DNA of 64,000 nucleotides, taken from contig CAUDEL010000002.1 in assembly GCA_958448555.1 (NCBI GenBank), positions 1 through 64,000 of the forward strand. Direction: 5' to 3'. Below the pieces are notes generated by a model. The model saw only the letters and a program-made list of their open reading frames with translations. It ran no database searches and was not told the origin of the DNA. Shown here piece by piece: positions 9,339 to 16,985 of this stretch (the stretch's first letter is position 1; each line of letters opens with the position of its first letter). The DNA comes from Limiplasma sp958448555. Lineage in GTDB: Bacteria > Bacillota > Clostridia > Christensenellales > Aristaeellaceae. The position numbers were made by a program, and so were the translations under genes.

Positions 9339-9367
9339 ACCGCCCCGGCGAATCTCGCCGGGGCGGT
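9339..9367 (+). terminator. Terminator hairpin after spoIIIE
   Basis: A 12-bp GC-rich stem with AATCT loop lies 30 bases after the spoIIIE stop. An A-run rather than a T-run follows on the plus strand, so its strength is uncertain. Confidence 0.45.
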
Positions 9368-9723
9368 CAGACTGTCAAAAAATCCTTTGGGGAGGTTCGG
9401 AGGGCCACAGCCCTCCGAGCTGTATTCCGAATCCAGCGACATGTGCGGTGGATTCGGAAGCCTTGCGTAGCAAGGTTTCCTTACGCCGTTTCCCGCCCGG
9501 GAGCCCCGCAGGGGCCGAAAGGAAGCGTGTGCCCTGTGGGCACTTGCCACCGAAGGTGGCAAAGCGACCTGGAGGCGTGAGCAAATACAAGGGCTGTGCG
9601 CGGTAGCGCACAGAACGCCGATATTTGCGAGGAGAGGGAAACGGCGCATACCTGTCGGAAAAGATCGCCGTAGGCGAGCTTTTTCGACACGCTGACCGCC
9701 ACGGCGAATCTCGCCGGGGCGGT
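9339..9723. repeat. 385-bp intergenic repeat element with imperfect inverted ends, copy B
   Basis: The gap between convergent spoIIIE and the ABC permease gene is filled by one element. Both ends carry the same hairpin (ACCGCCCCGGCG AATCT CGCCGGGGCGGT at 9339-9367, and a one-mismatch copy at 9695-9723), and the inward-facing flanks are also inverted copies (GGTCAG..TGTC.AAAAA). The inverted ends are thus about 45 bp. The interior holds the GCCACCGAAGGTGGC hairpin (9546-9560) and blocks shared with 1-336. No transposase is present. The two hairpins probably serve as terminators for the two converging operons. Open frames across it look like chance translations of a repeat. Confidence 0.7.
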
Positions 9724-9759
9724 TCCCATGCACATGCGTATCGCATGGCGGCGGATGGC

Positions 9760-10770
9760 TTACTGCTCCTTCTTGGTGGCGTAGGCCGCGACCAGGGCCA
9801 GGGCCAGCACGGCGCCCTTCACGGCGGGCAGCACGTAGTAGGGTACGGCGCAGATGGTCAGGCCGTTTTCCAGCGTCGACACCAGCATGGCGCCGATCAG
9901 CGTGCCCAGGGCGTTTGGCTTCTCCGCGCCGCCGACCGAGCGGCCGACGAACACGGCGGCCAGCGACTGCATCAGGTAGTTGTCGCAGCACATGACCTGC
10001 GCGGAAGAGCCGCGGGAGGAAACCAGAATGCCGCCGATGGCGATGAATACGGCGGTAATCATGCCGGCCAGGTAGCGGTAGGCCTTGACGTTGATACCGC
10101 TGAGCTTGGCGGCCTGCTTGTTGCCGCCCATGGCGTAGATGAAGCGGCCGTGCTTGGTGTACTCCAGGAAAATGTAGGCGATCAGCACACAGACCAGCAT
10201 GATGACGATCAGCCAGGGCTCGCGGCCGATGGCGCTGAAGGAATCCTCCAGCTTGGTGCGCACGGGGGAGGCGCCGCTGGGCAGGCGCATGCCGGTGGAA
10301 ACGGCGCCGCCGCCGATGTACCACTGGCCAAGGCCCTGATGCACGAACATCAGCGCGCAGGTGGCCAGCATGTCGGGGATCTTGCAGACCAGGATGAGGA
10401 ACATGGTGAGCTGATACATCACCAGCGTCACGCCGATGCAGATGAGGATGCAGGCCCACAGCGGCAGGCCGTACCAAAGATACATGCTCACGAACACATA
10501 GGCCGAGCAGCTGGCCAGCGTGCAGGCCGACATGTCGAAGCCGTCGGGCGCCATGGTGACGGTGGCGGCGATGCCGAACACCGTGGTGATGGACATGGCG
10601 CGCAGGATGTTAATCATGTTGTTGACCGACATGAAGCGGCTGCCCGTGGCCAGACCGAACACCACAAAGCACAGCACCAGCGTGATGACAGCCGCCCAGT
10701 CCAGCAGGAAGCGGAGAAAGGTTTTGTTTTTCTTTGTTGCCAGCGGATTGGGTTTCAACGTTGCTTGCAT
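9760..10770 (-). CDS. Sugar ABC transporter permease (RbsC/YjfF-type, BPD_transp_2)
   Basis: A 336-residue membrane permease of the ribose/xylose-type (CUT2) importers. About nine hydrophobic segments alternate with short loops, and the EAA-like stretch near GRFIYAMGGNKQAAKLSGINV is the family signature in front of the last membrane segments. ATG at 10770 has CCCTCCT (AGGAGGG on the coding strand) eight bases upstream. It is the last gene of the minus-strand binding protein-ATPase-permease unit, 34 bases after the ATPase stop. The importer shares an intergenic control region with the microcompartment operon, so I infer that it brings in that operon's substrate. It would work as a homodimer. 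Confidence 0.9.
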   Translation of the reverse strand: MQATLKPNPLATKKNKTFLRFLLDWAAVITLVLCFVVFGLATGSRFMSVNNMINILRAMSITTVFGIAATVTMAPDGFDMSACTLASCSAYVFVSMYLWYGLPLWACILICIGVTLVMYQLTMFLILVCKIPDMLATCALMFVHQGLGQWYIGGGAVSTGMRLPSGASPVRTKLEDSFSAIGREPWLIVIMLVCVLIAYIFLEYTKHGRFIYAMGGNKQAAKLSGINVKAYRYLAGMITAVFIAIGGILVSSRGSSAQVMCCDNYLMQSLAAVFVGRSVGGAEKPNALGTLIGAMLVSTLENGLTICAVPYYVLPAVKGAVLALALVAAYATKKEQ

Positions 10771-10804
10771 ATCAAGAGCCCTCCTGTTATGGCCTGCCAG
10801 GCGG

Positions 10805-12328
10805 TCAGGCGTACTTCGTGGTGCTGCCCACGGCATAGTGCATGATTTCGTCCTCGTTGGTCTTTGCGGTTTCCAGCTCCGCCATGATGCGGCCATCATA
10901 GAGCACATAGATGCGGTCGGTGATGGAGAGAAGCTCGGAGTTCTCGCACGAGGCGTAGATCACGCTGCTGCCGCGCTTGGTGATGTCGTTAATCAGACGG
11001 AAAATGTCCTGCTTGGCGCCCACGTCCACGCCCTTGGTCGGCTCATCGAAGATATACACGTCGCAGTCGGCCGCCATCCACTTGCCGACGGCCACCTTCT
11101 GCTGGTTGCCGCCGGAGAGGTTTTTGACGTACTGCTTGATGGTGGGGGTGGCGATGCCCAGATCTTTGACATACTGGCGGGCGTTGGCGTCCACCTTGTT
11201 TTTCAGGATGAAAGACGCCTTGCAAAACCGGCTGAGCGAGGCGGCGGAGAGGTTGAAGCTGACGTTCTCGTTGACCAGCACGCCTTCCTTGCGCCGCTCC
11301 TCGGGCACCAGTGCGATGCGGCTTTTGACGGCGTGAGAGGGGTTTTTGATCTTGAGCTCCTCGCCGTTTAAACGCATGGTGCCGGCCGTGCGCTCGTAGG
11401 CGCCGAAAATGGTCTTGCACAATTCCGACTTGCCCGCGCCCACCAGGCCCGCGATGCCCACGATTTCACCCCTGCGCACATAGAAGGACACGTCGTTGAC
11501 CTTGCCGTCTGCGCCGGAGAGGTTCTCCACCTCAAAGACCTTCTCGCCGATGGGAACGTGCTCCTTGGGGAAGTTTTCCTCAAAGGAGCGGCCGAGCATC
11601 TTTTCGACGATTTCGCGGGTGGTGGTCTTGTCCGTGATGGGGGAGGTGTCCACGATCTCGCCGTTGCGCATCACGGTATAGCTCTCGCAGATCTGGATGA
11701 TCTCGTTGATGCGGTGGGAGATAAAGATGATGGCGATATTCTCTGTTTCCTGAAGGTGCTTGACCAGCCGGAAAAGCTCGGCGGTTTCCGTGTCGCTCAG
11801 CGGCGCGGTAGGCTCGTCAAGGATCAGGAAATTACATTCGTTGGCTATGGCTCTGGCAATGAGGACCATCTGCTTTTGCGCCAGGGAGAGATCCTGTACC
11901 AGCTTGCGCACGTTGACGTTGATGTTGAGCCGGTCCAGCACCGCCTTGGCCTGCGTGCGCAGCCTGGGCCAGTTGACGAGGGGGTTGCCCCCGGAATTCA
12001 TGACCATGTCGTTGAGCATGACGTTTTCGGCGACCGAAAGGGTGGGAATCAGCGCCATGTCCACCTCCTGGTACACGATCTGAATCCCCAGCTTCTTGGC
12101 GGCCATGGTGGACCTGAGCTCAACGGGCTGGCCGTTCAAATATACTTCGCCCGTGTAATCCGGATTCGCACCCGCAAGGACCTTCATCAAGGTGGACTTG
12201 CCCGCTCCGTTGGCGCCTACGAGCGCGTGAATCTCACCGGTGCTGACCTCGAAGTCTACATTGGTTAACGCCTTCACACCGGGAAATTCGATGGATACCT
12301 TGCGGGTTCCAAGTGTCAGTCTGTCCAT
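10805..12328 (-). CDS. Sugar ABC transporter ATP-binding protein (RbsA-type, two ABC domains)
   Basis: A 507-residue fused double ATPase of a CUT2 sugar importer. Domain 1 has Walker A GANGAGKST, signature LSLAQKQ and Walker B LILDEPTAPLS. Domain 2 has GLVGAGKSE, LSGGNQQK and VYIFDEPTKGVDVGAK. As in RbsA, the second Walker A is degenerate (GxxGAGKS) and the first signature lacks the LSGG form. The chosen ATG (12328, MDRLTLGTRK) follows a purine-rich RBS; frames extending upstream lack one. A stem-loop separates it from the binding-protein gene. Confidence 0.92.
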   Translation of the reverse strand: MDRLTLGTRKVSIEFPGVKALTNVDFEVSTGEIHALVGANGAGKSTLMKVLAGANPDYTGEVYLNGQPVELRSTMAAKKLGIQIVYQEVDMALIPTLSVAENVMLNDMVMNSGGNPLVNWPRLRTQAKAVLDRLNINVNVRKLVQDLSLAQKQMVLIARAIANECNFLILDEPTAPLSDTETAELFRLVKHLQETENIAIIFISHRINEIIQICESYTVMRNGEIVDTSPITDKTTTREIVEKMLGRSFEENFPKEHVPIGEKVFEVENLSGADGKVNDVSFYVRRGEIVGIAGLVGAGKSELCKTIFGAYERTAGTMRLNGEELKIKNPSHAVKSRIALVPEERRKEGVLVNENVSFNLSAASLSRFCKASFILKNKVDANARQYVKDLGIATPTIKQYVKNLSGGNQQKVAVGKWMAADCDVYIFDEPTKGVDVGAKQDIFRLINDITKRGSSVIYASCENSELLSITDRIYVLYDGRIMAELETAKTNEDEIMHYAVGSTTKYA

Positions 12329-12379
12329 GGATTTCCCTCTTCTCTCATTCACTACAAGCGGTCGGGAGGCTTTCAGGGA

Positions 12380-12411
12380 AGAAGCGCCGGAGCAAATACT
12401 CCGACGCTTCT
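12380..12411 (-). terminator. Intercistronic stem-loop between binding protein and ATPase genes
   Basis: AGAAGCG-CCGGAG pairs with CTCCG-A-CGCTTCT around a CAAATA loop, with no strong T-run after it on the minus strand. Such hairpins commonly stabilise or attenuate transcripts so that the binding protein is made in excess. The role here is inferred. Confidence 0.5.
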
Positions 12412-12457
12412 TTGTCAAGAAACATTGCTCGAATGGGTTATGGATTGCTGCGGAGGC

Positions 12458-13570
12458 TTACTTGTGCAGCAGGTCGGCGGGCATCCAGTCGGCCACGGAC
12501 AGGTAGCTCAGGTTGCCGTAGGTCTCGCCGGCGATTTCGCCGAGATTCTCAACGGTGCTGTCTTCCTTGAGGGCGGAGGCCAGGATGGCGCTGCCGGGGA
12601 TCTCAACCACGTCCACGCCGTATTCGCCGGTGGCGGGGTCATAGATCTTGTCATACTCGCCGGCCAGCTCCAGCATGAGCAGGCGCATGGCGATCTCGCC
12701 GTTCAGGGTCCAGTCGGTGGTGCCGGCCGCGTACCAGATGTCGGGGCGGGTCTGCATGTTGGTCACGTCCACCTGGTCGATGTCAACGGACGCCATGGGC
12801 AGGGCCTCGCCGGCCTCGCCGTTGAAGTTGGCGTTCTCGAAGATGGCGTTGTACACGCCCTGGCCGTAGAGGTCGTAGTAGGCGATGACACCGTCCACAT
12901 CCTCGCGCTTGAGGCTCTGCAGATAGGCGGCGGTCACGGCGTTGGCGCTGTCAACGCTGTCCTGCAGGGGCTGGATCTCGCCAACGGTCACGATCTTGCC
13001 GGCAGCCTCATACTCCTGCCAGCCAACCTCGCGGCGGTCGAACGGGCTGTTGTAGTTGGGGCCGCGCCAGACCTTGACCAGACGCACGCCCTCACCGAAC
13101 TTGGCGATCATCTCGTCGAGCAGAACGGTGACCAGGCTCTTGTCCTGCTGGAACAGCTGGGTCACGCCCTCGATCTTCTGATACTCGCCATCGGTGTAGA
13201 ACTGGGTGTCGAAGCACACGAGCTTGAGCTCGGGGTACTTCTCGGTCAGCTCCTTGAGGAACACATAGGAGCCGTCCTGGTTGCCGTGGCTGACGAGCAG
13301 TCCGTCATAGCCGGCGGCGGCGCAGGTGTTGATGGTGTCCATCCAGCGGTTGAAGTCACCGTCGCAGAAGTAGAAGTCGAAGTCCACGTCCAGCGCGGCA
13401 CACAGGTCGGCGCAGGAGTCCTTCCACATCTGGAAGATGGTGGCGGAGGGCAGCAGCATGATATACGCTACCTTCTTGCCGGCGACGGGATTGGCCGTTT
13501 CAGCGGTGGCGACGGTCAGCATGGACAGTGCCAGCATGAGAGCCAGAACCAGAGCTACGATCTTTTTCAT
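12458..13570 (-). CDS. Sugar ABC transporter substrate-binding protein (Peripla_BP_4)
   Basis: A 370-residue extracellular binding protein of the RbsB/LsrB fold. The signal peptide MKKIVALVLALMLALSML ends at an Ala-rich ATAETANP site, and unlike most Gram-positive binding proteins it has no lipobox cysteine. The two-lobe pattern is visible: VAYIMLLPSATIFQMWKDSC opens lobe 1, and WRGPNYNSPFDRREVGWQEY plus the GVIAYYDLYGQGVYNAI segment belong to lobe 2. ATG at 13570 follows AGGAGG; the upstream GTG at 13588 would place the RBS inside the gene. The gene is first in the importer operon behind a strong promoter. The ligand is inferred to be a free pentose such as 5-deoxyribose or 5-methylthioribose; this is not proven. 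Confidence 0.88.
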   Translation of the reverse strand: MKKIVALVLALMLALSMLTVATAETANPVAGKKVAYIMLLPSATIFQMWKDSCADLCAALDVDFDFYFCDGDFNRWMDTINTCAAAGYDGLLVSHGNQDGSYVFLKELTEKYPELKLVCFDTQFYTDGEYQKIEGVTQLFQQDKSLVTVLLDEMIAKFGEGVRLVKVWRGPNYNSPFDRREVGWQEYEAAGKIVTVGEIQPLQDSVDSANAVTAAYLQSLKREDVDGVIAYYDLYGQGVYNAIFENANFNGEAGEALPMASVDIDQVDVTNMQTRPDIWYAAGTTDWTLNGEIAMRLLMLELAGEYDKIYDPATGEYGVDVVEIPGSAILASALKEDSTVENLGEIAGETYGNLSYLSVADWMPADLLHK

Positions 13571-13629
13571 GGTAAACCTCCTATTCACTTTTGGGCGGAT
13601 ACGGTAAACTACCGCCCTTTGCTGACATC

Positions 13630-13658
13630 AGTATAGAGCCATTCAGGTGAAAAGTCAA
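13630..13658 (-). promoter_or_regulatory. Sigma-A promoter of the sugar ABC operon
   Basis: On the minus strand TTGACT (13658-13653), a 17-base spacer and TATACT (13635-13630), about 60 bases upstream of the binding-protein start. Confidence 0.7.
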
Positions 13659-13738
13659 GCGGTGTTTTAGAATATTTTTTAGATCAGTTTATTTTTATTG
13701 TTTAGTTGACAAAATGGCGGGATATACCGTCATACACT

Positions 13739-13788
13739 TGATAAATACTAAACAGCCAGAGGTGAGGAAGCATGTTTAGTGTTTATGA
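13739..13788. promoter_or_regulatory. Candidate operator: inverted pair of 16-bp TGTTTAGT boxes
   Basis: TGATAAATACTAAACA (13739-13754) and TGTTTAGTGTTTATGA (13773-13788) are inverted copies that match at 14 of 16 positions, with 18 bases between them. A third TGTTTAGT lies at 13699-13706. They sit just upstream of the plus-strand promoter and between both promoters. The LacI-type regulator at 26743 is the obvious candidate ligand, but the sites lack the usual LacI centre, so another regulator is possible. Confidence 0.45.
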
Positions 13789-13817
13789 CGAATGGGCAAG
13801 ATTTTTTGCCGCAAGTG

Positions 13818-13846
13818 TTGACAATGATAAACGCTGCATCTATAAT
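13818..13846 (+). promoter_or_regulatory. Consensus sigma-A promoter of the microcompartment operon
   Basis: TTGACA (13818-13823), a 17-base spacer and TATAAT (13841-13846): a perfect match to the housekeeping consensus, about 100 bases before the aldolase start. Such a strong promoter would need repression when the substrate is absent. Confidence 0.8.
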
Positions 13847-13944
13847 AAAGACCGGAATGGCCGCCGGCCGGGCGCGGGTAAACAGGCGCTAAACGGCCGC
13901 GCATCAATCGTGTGCGATCGAAAAAAGAAAAGCGGGTGAGGGGC

Positions 13945-14823
13945 ATGCAAAGCATACATCGCTATCCTACGGATGACGAGGCGAAAAAGCTGATTGTGGA
14001 GATCGGCCGCAGAATGTATCAGAAGAACTTCGTGGCGGCCAACGACGGCAACATCAGCTGCAAGGTGGACGACGATATCATCTGGACCACGCCCACGGGC
14101 GTCTCCAAGGGCTTTATGACCGAGGACATGATGGTCAAGATGCGCCTGGACGGGACGGTCCTGTCCCGGGGCGAGCGCGGCGCGTCCAGCGAGGTCAAGA
14201 TGCACCTTCGCATCTATAACGAAAACCCGGAGGTCCGGGGCGTGTGCCATGCGCATCCGCCCATCAGCACCTCCTTTGCCATCGCGGGCATCGGCCTGGA
14301 CAAGGCCATCTATCCCGAGGCGCTGGTCAACCTGGGCACCGTGCCCTGCGTACACTATGAGGCGCCCGGCTCCCAGGGCATCCCCGACAGCATCGCGCCC
14401 TACTGCCGCGACTACAACGCCCTGCTTCTGGCCAATCACGGCGCGGTGGCGTGGGGCGGCTCGCTGATGGAGGCGTGGTACCGGCTGGAGTCCACCGAGC
14501 ACTACGCCATGGTCATCATGTACACCGGCAACATCATCGGCAAGGCCAACGTGCTCAGCTGCGAGCAGGTGGGCGAGCTGATCGAGATCCGCAAGAAGAT
14601 GGGCATCACCAGCGGCGGCGTGCCCCCCTGCACGGCACGCGCCACCAATACCGTGGACGTGGTGGCGGGACACAGCCCCGTGGCGGACAACCCGCCGGTC
14701 CTCAAGACCTACGGTCAGAGCGCCTCGCCCTGCGGCTGCGCGGGAGGCGGCGCCGCGGCGGACGAGGCCGAATTGCAGGCCATCACGCGGGCGGTGCTGG
14801 AGCGGCTGAAGAACCTGAAGTAA
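13945..14823 (+). CDS. Class II aldolase (FucA/DrdA-like) with C-terminal encapsulation-peptide-like tail
   Basis: A 292-residue zinc aldolase of the FucA/AraD family, first gene of the microcompartment operon. Glu83, His102, His104 and His165 correspond to the FucA catalytic Glu73 and zinc ligands His92, His94 and His155 with a constant offset of ten. Relatives cleave L-fuculose-1-P, 5-deoxyribulose-1-P (DrdA) or methylthioribulose-1-P (Ald2) to DHAP plus an aldehyde. After the fold (about residue 225) comes a 45-residue flexible linker with a CGCAGGG run, then an amphipathic helix at residues 275-292 (EAELQAITRAVLERLKNL). That is the classic shape of a BMC encapsulation peptide. With MtnK- and MtnA-like partners downstream, a 5-deoxy or 5-methylthio substrate is more likely than fuculose-1-P. 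Confidence 0.88.
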   Translation: MQSIHRYPTDDEAKKLIVEIGRRMYQKNFVAANDGNISCKVDDDIIWTTPTGVSKGFMTEDMMVKMRLDGTVLSRGERGASSEVKMHLRIYNENPEVRGVCHAHPPISTSFAIAGIGLDKAIYPEALVNLGTVPCVHYEAPGSQGIPDSIAPYCRDYNALLLANHGAVAWGGSLMEAWYRLESTEHYAMVIMYTGNIIGKANVLSCEQVGELIEIRKKMGITSGGVPPCTARATNTVDVVAGHSPVADNPPVLKTYGQSASPCGCAGGGAAADEAELQAITRAVLERLKNLK

Positions 14824-14842
14824 GCGGGAGGGAGGCGGAGGA

Positions 14843-16174
14843 ATGAAGGCGATCGTGATCGGCGGCGTGGCGGCCGGAATGTCCGCCGCCTCCAAGCTCA
14901 GGCGGGCCCTGCCCGACGCGCAGATCGCCGTCTACGAGCGCGGCGGCTACCTCTCGTATGGCGCGTGCGGGCTGCCGTATTACATCGGCGGCTTCAACGA
15001 CGATCCCGGCAGGCTCATCGCCCGCACGCGCGAGCAGTATGATAAGATGGGAATCGAAACCCATCTGCACCACGAGGTGCTTTCCGTGGATCCGGACGCA
15101 AGGCGCGTGCGCGTGAAGGATCACGATTCGGGGCGGGAATTTGAGGATGCCTACGATGCGCTGATGATCGCCGTGGGCTGCAACAGCGTGGCCCCCAAGG
15201 TGCCCGGCGCGGACCTGCCCTCGGTCTTTTACCTCAAGACCATGGAGGACGGGCTGCTTTTGCACGAGATCGCCCGGCTGCCCGACGTGCGGCACGTGGC
15301 GGTGGTGGGCGGCGGCTACATCGGCGTGGAGATGGCCGAGGCGCTTTTGCACCTGGGCAAGAGCGTCACGATCATTGAGGCGGGGGAGCGGCTGCTCACC
15401 CCGTTTGAGCCGGAGTTTTCCGAGCTGGCCGCGCAGGAGCTGGAGAAAAACGGCGTGCGCGTGCTGGTGGGCCATCGGGTGGAGGCAATCAACGAGCAGG
15501 GCGACCGGCGCGTGGTGCGCGCGGGCGGGGAGGACATCCCCTGCGACCTGGTGGTGATGGCCGTGGGCGTGGTGCCGGCGACGGGCTTTCTGCGCGATAC
15601 GGGCATCCGCATGGCCAAAAACGGCGCCATTCTGGTGGACCGGGAGATGCGGACCTCGCTGGAAAACGTGTACGCGGCGGGCGACTGCGCCGTGGTCTAC
15701 CACCGGCTGATGGAGGAGGATTACTTCATTCCGCTGGGTACGGTGGCCAACAAGTGCGGCCGCATCGCGGGCGGCAACATGGCCGGGGCGCATGACAAGT
15801 TTGTGGGCGCTCTGGGCACCGCCGCCATCAAGGTCTGCGGCCTGGAGATGGGCCGCACCGGCATGAGTGAAACCGATGCCAAACGCCTGGGCGTGGCTTA
15901 CCGTACCAAGCTGGTGACCGCGCAGGACCATCCCTCCTACTACCCGGACCCGGCCAAGCTCGTTATCAAGCTGATCTATGAGGCGCGCACCCGGCGGCTG
16001 CTGGGGGCGTGCGTGGCGGGCGCGCGGGGCGCGGTGCTGCGCGCGGACATCTTCGCCGTGGCCATCCATGCCGGCATGACCACCGACGAGCTGGGCATGG
16101 TGGACCTGGCCTACGCGCCGCCGTTTGCGGGCGTATGGGACGCCGTGCACATCGCCGCCAACGCGGCCAAATGA
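14843..16174 (+). CDS. FAD/NAD(P)-dependent disulfide oxidoreductase (CoA-disulfide reductase / NADH oxidase family)
   Basis: A 443-residue flavoenzyme with an N-terminal FAD motif (IGGVAAGMSAA), the single redox cysteine Cys42 in LSYGACGLPYYIGG, an NAD(P) motif VVGGGYIGVEMAEALLHLG near residue 155, a YAAGDCA FAD motif, and a C-terminal dimerisation domain. This fits CoA-disulfide reductase, Npsr-type persulfide reductase or NADH oxidase; the single-cysteine motif is shared. It lies 19 bases after the aldolase behind a strong RBS. In the operon it could keep CoA reduced, reoxidise NADH or act on a sulfur by-product; which one is open. No encapsulation peptide is visible, so it may act in the cytosol. 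Confidence 0.85.
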   Translation: MKAIVIGGVAAGMSAASKLRRALPDAQIAVYERGGYLSYGACGLPYYIGGFNDDPGRLIARTREQYDKMGIETHLHHEVLSVDPDARRVRVKDHDSGREFEDAYDALMIAVGCNSVAPKVPGADLPSVFYLKTMEDGLLLHEIARLPDVRHVAVVGGGYIGVEMAEALLHLGKSVTIIEAGERLLTPFEPEFSELAAQELEKNGVRVLVGHRVEAINEQGDRRVVRAGGEDIPCDLVVMAVGVVPATGFLRDTGIRMAKNGAILVDREMRTSLENVYAAGDCAVVYHRLMEEDYFIPLGTVANKCGRIAGGNMAGAHDKFVGALGTAAIKVCGLEMGRTGMSETDAKRLGVAYRTKLVTAQDHPSYYPDPAKLVIKLIYEARTRRLLGACVAGARGAVLRADIFAVAIHAGMTTDELGMVDLAYAPPFAGVWDAVHIAANAAK

Positions 16175-16181
16175 GGTGTTT

Positions 16182-16985
16182 ATGAACAAGCTGACGACTC
16201 TGGAGCAGGCCGTCTCCCTCATCGGGGACGGCGCGTGCGTGGGCCTGGGGGGCAATACCTTAAACCGCGCGCCCATGGCGGCCGTCTTTGAGATGGCGCG
16301 CCAGCACAAGCGCGGCCTGCGCGTGGTCAAGACCGCGGGCGCGATGGACGTGGACGCGCTGTGCCTGGCGGGCTGCGCCGCCTCGGTGGACGCGGGCTTC
16401 ATCAGCTATGAAAGCCAGTACGGCCTGGCCCAGCGCTACCGCAGGAGCGTGCAGTCCGGGCTGGTGCGCGCCAACGAGCACGCCTGCTACACCGTGATCT
16501 CGGCCCTGCGCGCGGCCAGCTACGGCATCCCCTTCATGCCGGTGCGCGGCCTCAAGGTGAGCGACCTGCGCAAGGTCAATGACTATTTCGCCGACGTGAC
16601 AGACCCCTTTACAGGTGAGACGCTGGCCGCCGTGCGCGCCATCCGGCCCGATTTTGCCGTGGTGCACGCGCAGATCGCCGACTCGCAGGGCAACGCCTTC
16701 TTTGAAGGTCCCAAGTACGAGGATGTGCTTTTGTCCCGCGCATCGAAAAAGGTGATCGTGACCGCCGAGCGCATCGTGGGCGACGGGTATTTTTCCGGCG
16801 GCGAGCGCAAGGCGGACATTCCGCATTTTCTGACCGCCGCCGTGGTGCATGCGCCCCGCGGGGCGGCCCCCGGCGCGTGCTACGGCTGCTATGAGCCGGA
16901 TGGCGCGCTGATTCGCGCCTTTCTGGAGCTCAAGGACGCGCAGGCGCTGGAGCGCTTTCTTTCGGAAGGGGGGAGGCGGCTGTGA
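16182..16985 (+). CDS. CoA-transferase subunit A (glutaconate CoA-transferase type)
   Basis: A 267-residue alpha-type subunit of a family I CoA-transferase. The start has the usual glycine-rich segment (LIGDGACVGLGGNTLNRAP) and the body resembles GctA, with YESQYGLAQRYRRSVQSG and YGIPFMPVRG. The ATG at 16182 sits seven bases after the flavoprotein stop with GAGGTG upstream. The stop overlaps the GTG start of subunit B, so both are made together. Its presence in a microcompartment operon is unusual: the subunits may exchange CoA between the acyl-CoA made by the aldehyde dehydrogenase and a free acid. The true acid is unknown. Confidence 0.82.
   Translation: MNKLTTLEQAVSLIGDGACVGLGGNTLNRAPMAAVFEMARQHKRGLRVVKTAGAMDVDALCLAGCAASVDAGFISYESQYGLAQRYRRSVQSGLVRANEHACYTVISALRAASYGIPFMPVRGLKVSDLRKVNDYFADVTDPFTGETLAAVRAIRPDFAVVHAQIADSQGNAFFEGPKYEDVLLSRASKKVIVTAERIVGDGYFSGGERKADIPHFLTAAVVHAPRGAAPGACYGCYEPDGALIRAFLELKDAQALERFLSEGGRRL

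Larger units (their letters stand above)
13571..13944. promoter_or_regulatory. Divergent control region between importer and microcompartment operons
   Basis: A 374-base AT-rich island with no convincing gene. It holds a minus-strand promoter (13630-13658), a plus-strand consensus promoter (13818-13846), a weaker TTGACA at 13706-13711, and repeated TGTTTAGT boxes between them. The shared region suggests that one regulator controls import and catabolism together. Confidence 0.6.

Noticed and set aside
9375..9746. Minus-strand frames across the intergenic repeat
   Set aside because: They span hairpins and repeat blocks shared with 1-336 and have no RBS; chance translation of a repeat.
13772..13939. 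A 55-codon frame (MFSVYDEW...) upstream of the aldolase gene
   Set aside because: The consensus sigma-A promoter and one operator-like box lie inside it, the RBS is poor, and the C-terminal half is Arg/Gly low-complexity. It is more likely regulatory DNA.
13945..14823. Aldolase read as L-fuculose-1-phosphate aldolase of a fucose/rhamnose BMC
   Set aside because: No fucose or rhamnose isomerase, no fuculokinase or rhamnulokinase, and no lactaldehyde reductase occur here. MtnK and MtnA are present instead. It remains the main alternative.
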